DNA of 64,000 bases, from positions 71,601,586-71,665,585 of the forward strand of contig JAZBQD010000014.1 of assembly GCA_036583965.1 (NCBI GenBank), given 5' to 3'. Positions 57,214 through 64,000 of this stretch are shown here, piece by piece. The notes under the pieces are model-generated. The model was not told the origin of the DNA, ran no database searches, and worked only from the letters and a program-made list of their open reading frames with translations. Positions within the stretch are counted from its first letter, which is position 1; every line of letters begins with the position of its first letter. Origin of the DNA: Prunella strophiata. Its lineage: Eukaryota > Chordata > Aves > Passeriformes > Prunellidae. The position numbers and the translations under genes are program-made.

Positions 57214-57485
57214 CTGAGGGCAAGGGGCATGGAGGGGACAGGGGGACATGGTGAGTCCAGGGGACGTGTGGGGACATGGCTGTGGCACCGGGGGCACACA
57301 CAAGGGCACATGGAGGTCCCCCAAGCCTCAGTGTCCTATCTGTCCCCCACCGTGCCCCCTCTCTGGTGCCATCCAGCCCTTGATGCCCCCTCTGGTACCC
57401 ACAACCTCCGGCCCCACAATCCTCCCTAGCCCCCCATGTGTCCCTAGCCCCCCAGGTCCCCCTTTCCCCGAAGCCCCCCGCTCAC

Positions 57486-57620
57486 CTGCAGGCGGTAGCT
57501 CTGCCCGGGCTGCAGCTGGTCCGCCTGGGCCACCAGGAGCCCGTTGGGCATCACCTGGAAGAGCTGCTGGCTCTGGTTGGCGCCGAGGCTCAGGGTGTAG
57601 CGCACCTGGGGATTCACCCC
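57486..57620 (-). CDS. CDHR5: CDHR5-like, cadherin-repeat exon (GVNPQVRYTLSLG)
   Basis: The 135-base exon is in phase 0 at both ends, with acceptor TGCCCGCAG and donor GTGAGC. It reads GVNPQVRYTLSLGANQSQQL, FQVMPNGLLVAQADQLQPGQ, SYRLQ. VRYTL and the FQVMPNGLL turn are typical of cadherin strands, matching the fourth extracellular repeat of CDHR5. Confidence 0.85.
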
Positions 57621-57714
57621 CTGCGGGCAGGGGGGTCAGCTCCTGCCTGCATCACCCCCGCCCGGTACCTGATGGCTGCCCACACCTCTACCTGCATTCC
57701 CTACCCGTGATCCC

Positions 57715-58850
57715 TACCTGTGATCCCTACCTGCATCCCCACCCACCCCACCTGTCCCGCTGGCCAGGACCCCCTTCCTGCAACCTCCTGCCTCTCACCG
57801 CATGCCCTAACCTGCATCCTCACCTGCATCCCTACCTTCATCATCCCACCTGAATCCCACCTGCATCCCTACCTGCATCCCTACTGCATCCCACCTGCAT
57901 CCCTACCTTCATCCACCTGCATCCCTACCTGCCATCCCTACCTGCATCCCTACCTGCATCCACCTGCATCCCTACCTGCATCCACCTGCATCCCTACCTC
58001 ATCCCACCTGCATCCTACCTTCATCCCACCTGCATCCCTACCTGCATCCCACCTGCATCCCTACCTTCATCCCTACCTGCATCCCTACCTTCATCCCACC
58101 TGCATCCCTACCTGCATCCCACCTGCATCCCTACCTTCATCCTACCTGCATCCCACCTGCATCCCTACCTTCATCCCACCTGCATCCCTACCTGCATCCC
58201 TACCTGCATCCCTACCTGCATCCCACCTGCATCCCTACCTGCATCCCACCTGCATCCCTACCTTCATCCACCTGCATCCCTACCTGCACCCCTACCTTCA
58301 TCCCACCTGCATCCCTACCTGCATCCGACCTGCATCCCTACCTTCATCCCACCTGCATCCCACCTGCATCCCACCTGCATCCCTACCTTCATCCCACCTG
58401 CATCCCTACCTGCATCCAACCTGCATCCCTACCTTCATCCCACCTGCATCCCTACCTTCATCCCTACCTGCATCCCTACCTTCATCCCACCTGCATCCCA
58501 CCTGCACCCCTACCTTCATCCCACCTGCACCCCTACCTTCATCCCACCTGCATCCCTACCTGCATCCCACCTGCACCCCTACCTTCATCCCACCTGCATC
58601 CCTACCTGCATCCCACCTGCACCCCTACCTTCATCCCACCTGCATCCCTACCTGCATCCCACCTGCATCCCTACCTTCATCCCACCTGCATCCCTACCTT
58701 CATCCCTACCTGCATCCCTAACCTTCATCCCTACCTGCATCCCACCTGCATCCCACCTGCATCCCACCTGCATCCCTACCTTCATCCCACCTGCATCCCT
58801 ACCTTCATCCCACCTGCATCCCTACCTGCATCCCACCTGCATCCCTACCT
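57715..58850. repeat. Minisatellite, CATCCCTACCTG / CATCCCACCTG
   Basis: About ninety-five units of 11-12 bases mixing CATCCCTACCTG, CATCCCACCTG and CATCCCTACCTT. It fills the intron between two CDHR5-like exons. Confidence 0.97.
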
Positions 58851-58947
58851 GCACCACCCCCGCGCCCTGCCCGCCCCTACCTGCATCCCCTGCTCACACC
58901 TTGCCTGGGCCCTCACCTGCACCCCCGCCCGCCCCTGCCCCGCTCAC

Positions 58948-59147
58948 CTCGGGGAAGTCGGGGTCGTGTGCGCGCAGGGCGAGCACCTGCCCGCCGAAGG
59001 TGAGCAGCAGGGCGGCGCGGCGCGGGGCCGCGGGCACGAACGCGCGGTACCGGGCGCGGGGGAAGCGCGGCGGGTGCCGGTTCGGGGCCAGGACCCGCAC
59101 CAGGGCCCGCGCCACCGCGTACTTGGAGGGGTCGTCACCTGCGAGGC
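58948..59147 (-). CDS. CDHR5: CDHR5-like, exon spanning an inter-repeat junction (HPPRFP)
   Basis: Reads LAGDDPSKYAVARALVRVLA, PNRHPPRFPRARYRAFVPAA and ends GQVLALRAHDPDFPE with donor GTGAGC. HPPRFP marks the start of the next cadherin repeat, and AHDPDFPE is the calcium-binding DPD-type motif. The acceptor could be at 59148 or 59139; both give the same frame, which is one base out of step with the end of the preceding exon. There is probably an indel at one of the two edges. Confidence 0.85.
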
Positions 59148-59476
59148 CTGGGGGCGCGGGGCGACAGGACACGGGGGACACGGGGGGACAGGGGAACACG
59201 GGGGAGCACAGAGGGGGCACAGGGGAGACAGGGAGGGCCACAGCAAAGGAACGGGGACACAGAGGAGGGGAGACACACGGGGGCACGGTGGGGACGTGGG
59301 AGGACACAGGGGGCACGGGGTGTGGAAGGACACACGGGACACCCAGGTGTCACCCACTGCCACCAGCTTCCTGCACCCATGGGCGTTTCCCGGAGTACCC
59401 CGGGCAGCCCCCACCATCCCAGGGAGCCCCATCTCCCTGGGGCCCCCCACCCCAGGCCCCCCCGTCCCGCGCCCAC

Positions 59477-59583
59477 CATGACGCTGAGGCAGATCTCGGG
59501 GGTCTGGCGGCTGCTCTCCACCGCCCGCAGCAGCGTAATGGCCCCGGTCACGTTGTCGATGTGGAACCTGCTGCTCTCCTGAC
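59477..59583 (-). CDS. CDHR5: CDHR5-like, cadherin-repeat exon (FHIDNVTGAITLLRAVE)
   Basis: The 107-base exon has acceptor CCCCCCCAG and donor GTGGGC. It reads QESSRFHIDNVTGAITLLRA, VESSRQTPEICLSVM. It begins in phase 1, completing the glycine split at the end of the upstream exon. The F-x-I-D-x-x-T-G-x-I-x-L pattern is the standard cadherin strand D-E core. Confidence 0.9.
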
Positions 59584-60287
59584 CTGGGGGGGCACAGAGA
59601 TGGGACCCCCCGAGACCCCTCCACTCCCCCGGACCCCCCACCTGCCTCCTGCCCCGGGGCACTGTGGGAAACTCCCCCTGGGGCATCCCTGAGGGAGGTC
59701 CCTGATGTCCCCCCATCCATTCCTGGACCCTCATGGCAGGGAGGACCCCTCTTATTTTGAAGGGGGGGGGGACACGCAGGGAGAGCGTTATTAACCCTTT
59801 GAAACCCAGTATGGAGGAGGTTTAACCCCTCCGGTGCCGGAGCACCCTTGGGTGCAGCAGGGGTTGACCCCCACCCTTCACCCTGCACCCCCCCCGCGCC
59901 GGAGGGGGGATTAGGGCCCCTCCAGCTCAATCCCTTTATTCAATTTGCCAATTGGATTGTGCTGACTTGGACCCCCCGGCATAGGGACCCCTGGCGGGGA
60001 CACCCCCCAGCATGGGGACCCCACCACCGTACGGGGACCCCGGCAGTGACAGGGGTCACTGGCACCCCTGGCACCGTGGCCACCTCTGCCCCCACTGTCC
60101 CCGCCCAGCACACTCCTGTCCCCGTTTCCCGGCACACCTGTTTCCCTGTTGTGGTGTCCCTGTGTTCCTGCCCACGCGTCTGTGCCTGTGTCCCCGTGTC
60201 CCCACCTCCCTGCCCTCCTGTGTCTGTGTGTCGCTGCCACCCACGTCCCTGACCCCTCTGTCCCCCCGTGTCCCCTGTCCCCGCTAC
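59584..60287. other. CDHR5-like intron
   Basis: C-rich intron without strong repeats. On the minus strand it contains an AATAAA (59935-59940), discussed among the rejected items. Confidence 0.6.
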
Positions 60288-60378
60288 CTGCCAGCAGGGA
60301 GTAGGTGATGGCCGCCCGCAGGCCCCTGTCCCCGTCCTCGGCATAGACGGCGCCGGGGCTGAAGCTCAGGGGACCGCC
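60288..60378 (-). CDS. CDHR5: CDHR5-like, exon with YAEDGDRG calcium motif
   Basis: The 91-base exon has acceptor TTGTCCCCAG and donor GTAGCG. It reads GGPLSFSPGAVYAEDGDRGL, RAAITYSLLA and a split G. The YAEDGDRG block closely resembles the equivalent position in mammalian CDHR5 and, together with FLPCT in the preceding exon, is the main reason for the CDHR5 assignment. Confidence 0.9.
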
Positions 60379-60474
60379 CTGGGGACAAGGAGGGGACACG
60401 GAGGCGTCCGGCTGAGCCCCGCGGGCCCCCCCGACCCCCGCGTCCCGCGGTGTCCCCAGGGTGCCGTGTCCCAC

Positions 60475-60645
60475 CTGGAGCTGGCCCTCGGTGATGTTGG
60501 CGGTGTAGACGGGGCTGGTGCAGACCGGGGGGCTGTGGGGGGCGCGGGGGGTGCAGGGCAGGAACTGGGGGTACTGGTCATCCCCGTCCAGGACATTGAC
60601 CCGCACCCGCGCCGAGGCGTTGAACCGCTCCCGGGTGTTCATCTC
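60475..60645 (-). CDS. CDHR5: CDHR5-like, exon with DGDDQYPQFLPCT
   Basis: The 171-base exon, phase 0 at both ends, has acceptor TTGCCCGCAG and donor GTGGGA. It reads EMNTRERFNASARVRVNVLD, GDDQYPQFLPCTPRAPHSPP, VCTSPVYTANITEGQLQ. GDDQYPQF is a variant of the cadherin DxNDNxPxF linker between repeats. The cysteine pair in FLPCT...VC matches the unusual cysteines at this point in CDHR5. Confidence 0.9.
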
Positions 60646-61503
60646 CTGCGGGCAAAAAACGGGGCACGGGCCGCCCCAAAACCTGCTGGGGGTGCACAGA
60701 GAGGCACCGGGACCCGCACGGCCTGGGGACACCCAGGGCTCCAGGGAACCCCAGGGAACAGGGACCCCACAGGCACAGCGATCCCGTGGGACAGGGACGC
60801 CCACTGAGTGGTGACCCCACAGGCACAGGGACACCCAGGGCTCCAGGGAACCCCACGGGACAGGGACCCCCATGCAAAGGGGACCTCCAGGGACAGGAGC
60901 CCCCAGCCCCAGGCAGGAGTGGGGGTCGTGGGGGTCCCACCGAATTCCCACCACGGTGTGGGGGGGTCGGGGTGTGCCGGGGGGGGGCGGGGTGGGTGCG
61001 AGGGGCGGGGCGCTGGTGGGGGAGGGGGCGCAGGTGGCCCATTAAGGAAATGAGGGGGATTGAGGGCAGGTGACGGGATCACGTCACCCCCAATTAGCGG
61101 GGCTGGCGGGGACGGCCGGCGGGCGTGGGGGGGCGGGCCGGCTGGGGGGGACCCCCACCTGTGCAACCCACCCGTGCCATGGCCGCGCGGCGGGCGTGAC
61201 CCCGAGGAGGTGCGGTGGGCACGGGGACCCCAGACCCGCGGGCGGGGGCTCTGTGGGGTGGGGTGGGGCTGGGGTCCTCCCCGGGCCAGGGGTGGGTACC
61301 AGGGCCCCGTTCATGAGGGTGGGCAGGGGTCCCACAGGCGGGGGTCTTGTATCAAGGTCCTGCACCGGGGTCCCACAAGTGGGGGTCCCACAGAAGGGGG
61401 GTCCCGTGTCCGAGTGCTGCGGGTGAGGGTCCCACGGACACGGGGCGAGGCGGGAGACGGGGGGGGGCCCGCAGCAGGGTCCCGGGGCGGGCGGGGGTCT
61501 CAC
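60646..61503. other. CDHR5-like intron
   Basis: GC-rich intron with imperfect GGGACCCCACAGGCA-type and GGTCCCACA-type short repeats. No exon was recognised. Confidence 0.6.
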
Positions 61504-61614
61504 CACGGCGGTCACGACCACCTCGAGGTGCCGCCGGCTCTCGAAGTCGAGGGCCCGCGCCAGCACCACGCGGCCGCTGTTCGGGAGGTCGATGCGGAAG
61601 AAGCGGGCGTCGGG
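61504..61614 (-). CDS. CDHR5: CDHR5-like, cadherin-repeat exon (FFRIDLPNSGRVVLARALDFE)
   Basis: The 111-base exon, phase 0, has acceptor CCCCCCCAG and donor GTGAGA. It reads PDARFFRIDLPNSGRVVLAR, ALDFESRRHLEVVVTAV. The ALDFE motif is the conserved cadherin LDxE element that binds calcium. Confidence 0.92.
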
Positions 61615-61685
61615 CTGGGGGGGGTCGGTCAGCCCGGCAGATGGCCCCGGCCCCCCCGCGGCCCCCCGCCCCCGCCCCGGCTCAC

Positions 61686-61772
61686 CGAGGCCGTGTCGAT
61701 GACGTACATGAGCGTGTCCCCGTCCGCGTCCTCGGCCTGGGCGCTGAACACCACCGAGTGCACCGGCGCCAG
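61686..61772 (-). CDS. CDHR5: CDHR5-like, cadherin-repeat exon (AEDADGDTLMYVI)
   Basis: The 87-base exon, phase 0, has acceptor CCGCGGGCAG and donor GTGAGC. It reads LAPVHSVVFSAQAEDADGDT, LMYVIDTAS. AEDADGD is the calcium-binding DAD-type motif of the second extracellular repeat. Confidence 0.92.
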
Positions 61773-62242
61773 CTGCCCGCGGCGGTCACCAGGGGGCCCG
61801 GGACATCCCGGGGGCCGCCAACAGCCCGTACTCCCCAGCCAGACCCCACACCCCTAAACACCCCCTATGGTCCCCAAACGCACCCAGGACTCCCGAACAC
61901 ACCCCGCACCCCCAAGCACCCCTGAGCTGCCTCGTGGGGGTCACCAGGGCATCCCCCAAAACCTCGAGCACTCACGAACACACCCAATATCCCCATTCCA
62001 ACTTTTGGGTGTCCCCATCCCTTCTGGGCACCCACCCTGGCACAAGCTGTCCCTGTGCCCATGCCCATCACTGTGCCCATGACCCCGACCGTCCCTGTCC
62101 CCATCCCCGTCCCCATGCCTGTCCCCAGTCCATGCACATGGCCATCCCTGTGCTGGTGCCCAACCCTGCCCCATCACCATGACCTTGTCCAGGATGTGTC
62201 ACCACCCCTGTCCCCAACATGAGCCCTCAGTGCCACTGTCAC
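61773..62242. other. CDHR5-like intron
   Basis: C-rich intron with a loose CCCCATGCCC / CCTGTCCCC repeat around 62050-62160. No exon was recognised. Confidence 0.6.
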
Positions 62243-62335
62243 CTCGCTGACGTTGTGGGTGAGGACAGTGGCCCCCTGGAAGTGGGGCCGGTTGTCGTTC
62301 TCGTTGAGGACCTGGACGATGATCCGGAACTCGAC
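62243..62335 (-). CDS. CDHR5: CDHR5-like, exon with NENDNRPHF linker
   Basis: The 93-base exon, phase 0, has acceptor CCCTGGCAG and donor GTGACA. It reads VEFRIIVQVLNENDNRPHFQ, GATVLTHNVSE. LNENDNRPHF is the classical DxNDNxPxF calcium linker between the first and second cadherin repeats, which fixes the reading frame and identity as a cadherin. Confidence 0.95.
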
Positions 62336-62429
62336 CTGCCAGGGGCATGGGGGAGGGACGCAGGGAGTGACCAGGGTGGCACTGGGCACCCCCAGAGCTC
62401 CCCGGGGTCCCCACCGTGTGTGGCCATAC

Positions 62430-62489
62430 CGGGGAGGAGCCGTCCTCAGCACACGTCAGGGCCACCATCAGCACCGGGGACTCCAGCTC
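62430..62489 (-). CDS. CDHR5: CDHR5-like, 60-bp exon (ELESPVLMVALTCAEDGSSP)
   Basis: The 60-base exon, phase 0, has acceptor CCCCTGCAG and donor GTATGG. It encodes exactly twenty residues of the first repeat. The cysteine in ALTCAEDG parallels the AQLLCQSGG segment position in mammalian CDHR5. Confidence 0.88.
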
Positions 62490-62639
62490 CTGCAGGGGAC
62501 AGGGGACATTGGGACATGGGGTGACAGCGGGACTGCCCCATGGGGACATGCTGGGGTCCCCAGCCAAGCACGGGCACGAGGGTCCCAGCTGGATGAGGGT
62601 GGGGCAGGATGATCTGCAAAGGAGGGGCTGCAAGGAGGG

Positions 62640-63090
62640 ATGGACACGGCATGGAGAGTGTGAACTGGATGGACATGGGATGGACCCAGGAATATGGGAT
62701 GGACATGGGATGGACCCAGGAGTATGGGATGGACATGGGATGGACTCGGGATGGACTCAGGATGCACACAGGAGGAGTATGGGATGGACATGGGGTGGAC
62801 ATGGGGTGGATGGAGGATGCATACAGGATGGGCAGAAGAAGGAGGATGACTGGAACACAGACAGATGATGGTAGGCCCAGGATAGATGGAGTATGGGTGA
62901 CAGACACAGGATGGACACAGGTGGGTGTGGGATGGAGGGATGGGCACAGGATGAATGGAGGATGGACACGGAAGGATGCAGGATGGACGGATGGATGGTG
63001 GAGGATGGACACAGGGTGGATGGGGGTGGATTCAGGACGGACGGTGGACACAGGATGGACGCAGGATGGACGTGGACAGACACCCGCGGG
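62640..63090. repeat. Minisatellite, GGATGGACACAGGATGGAC type
   Basis: About twenty-five degenerate units of 12-22 bases built on GGATGGACA(C/T)(A/G)GG. It lies in the CDHR5-like intron. Confidence 0.9.
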
Positions 63091-63143
63091 ACACAGGATG
63101 GCAGGAGCAGGGCAGGGGCCCGGGGGTGTCCCGGCGGTGTCAC

Positions 63144-63370
63144 CTCGCGGTCCAGCGCCCGCCCGGCCGAGACGTTGAGCCGGACGCTGCGCCCGTCCAG
63201 GTAGAACCAGGCGGCGTCGGCGCCCACCAGGCAGAGCTGGAGGCCGGCGCCGCCCCCCGCGCCCCCCGCGTCCCCCGGCGGGGGCAGCCGCGCCACCAGG
63301 CTCCCGTGCGCGCTGTTCTCCGCGATCTCCGTGAACAGGTTCCCGAAGCCGCTGCAGCCGTCGCCCCGGG
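63144..63370 (-). CDS. CDHR5: CDHR5-like, N-terminal cadherin-repeat exon
   Basis: CDHR5 is a calcium-dependent adhesion protein that pairs with CDHR2 between microvillus tips of the brush border. This 227-base exon (acceptor GCAACGGCAG, donor GTGACA) reads GDGCSGFGNLFTEIAENSAH, GSLVARLPPP, a Gly/Ala-rich loop, then LQLCLVGADAAWFYLDGRSV and RLNVSAGRALDRE. FTEIAEN corresponds to the first strand of repeat 1, and RLNVSAGRALDRE to the LNVTPxxDYE-type LDxE motif. It ends in phase 0, matching the next exon. The frame is intact. Confidence 0.88.
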
Positions 63371-63991
63371 CTGCCGTTGCCGCGCCGGGGATGGGCACAC
63401 GGGTGTCCGTGGGAGGGCGGCCCCGCGGGTCCGCAGCCCCCGGGTCCCCATGTCCCACTCCCTGGCCCCCTCTCCAGGTCCTCCCCGACCCGTTCCCTGC
63501 TGATCCCCCGGGGTCCCTCGTGTCCCCGCCCCGGGGTCCCCATATCCTCAGCCCAACAACTCCATCCGCGCTGCCACCTTCCCCTCAGTCCCCCCGTGTC
63601 CCCACCAGCCAAGTCCCACTCCCTGGACCCCCAGCATGGTCGTTCGTGTGTCCCCCAGGGTCCCCACCCCCTGGTCTCCACCCCCAAGTCTCCATCCCCA
63701 GGAGACCAGTGGGCTATCAACCCCAGTGATCCTGCACTCGGGTGACGTCTTTGGGTCCCCCCCAAGGTCCTCTGTGTCCCCGTGCCCTGGGGTCCCACCT
63801 CTCATGGTTGCTACTCCCAGGGTCCCCTTCCCATGTCCCCAAGTCCTCATTCCCTGGTGACCTCATCCCTTGGGTCCCCATCACCCCTGGTTGCCACTCC
63901 CAGGGTCCCCACCAGACGCCCACCGGGTCCCTCCAGCCCCGGTGTCCCCCGCAGGTGTCCCCTGTCCGCCAGGTGCCCCGCAGGTGCTCAC
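63371..63991. other. CDHR5-like intron
   Basis: Intron with a loose GGTCCCCAT / GTGTCCCC repeat. No exon was recognised. Confidence 0.55.
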
Positions 63992-64000
63992 CTGTGGCCA
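63992..64000 (-). CDS. CDHR5: Edge of the next upstream CDHR5-like exon (partial)
   Basis: The minus strand reads TGGCCACAG followed by the donor GTGAGCACC at the window edge. In gene order this would be the exon before the first cadherin repeat, plausibly the signal-peptide exon. Only nine bases are visible. Confidence 0.4.

Noticed and set aside
59935..59940. Minus-strand AATAAA as the end of the CDHR5-like gene
   Set aside because: Clear downstream exons (59583 to 57134) continue in register, so it would at most be an intronic poly(A) site without further support.

Overview
This window is vertebrate nuclear DNA, almost certainly from a bird. The evidence is very high GC with abrupt AT-rich islands, intron/exon genes with GT-AG splice sites, CR1-type LINE 3' ends closing in ATTCTGTG repeats, and a private minisatellite in nearly every intron. 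It looks like a GC-rich microchromosome segment of the kind that is poorly represented in bird assemblies. It holds two 500-base N gaps (5072-5571 and 55606-56105). There are no bacterial operons, CRISPR arrays, or tRNA or rRNA genes that I can support.

Layout. (1) 1-5071 is a contig end. Most of it (from about 723) is a second copy of the sequence at 30.5-36.0 kb, and it carries a CpG-rich block that the other copy lacks. (2) 5572-24787 (+ strand) is the 3' coding part of SHANK3. It has the giant proline-rich exon (8492-10823), a long minisatellite-filled intron with one candidate small exon, and the last exon with the SAM domain (24218-24787). The protein sequence is well conserved but is broken by many small indels that look like uncorrected read errors. 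(3) 24788-36140 is SHANK3 3'UTR or flank. It contains a candidate proximal poly(A) signal, a 3.7-kb array of an 11-bp unit, a 2.5-kb array of two interleaved unit types, and a distal AATAAA at 36123. (4) 37.4-54.8 kb (- strand) is MAPK8IP2 (JIP2): the KKFLNV region, the linker exon, the SH3 exon and the first PTB exons, then large tandem arrays where the last PTB exon(s) should be, then an AATAAA at 37451-37456. Its introns carry an AT-rich minisatellite, a (CCT)n tract, a satellite grown from a CR1 tail, and a head-to-head CR1 pair. (5) After the second gap, 57.1-64.0 kb (- strand) is a cadherin-related gene best matched to CDHR5: eleven clear exons plus the edge of another, reaching the window end.

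How the genes relate. SHANK3 and MAPK8IP2 both encode postsynaptic scaffolds and are also near neighbours in mammals, on human 22q13 with ARSA between them. Here they converge tail to tail with no ARSA seen. CDHR5 encodes a microvillar adhesion protein and is separated from them by an assembly gap, so its linkage is less certain. I found no convincing new biological system. The unusual content is the satellite architecture and the assembly structure. Identities come from recognising the protein families by eye; no search was run.
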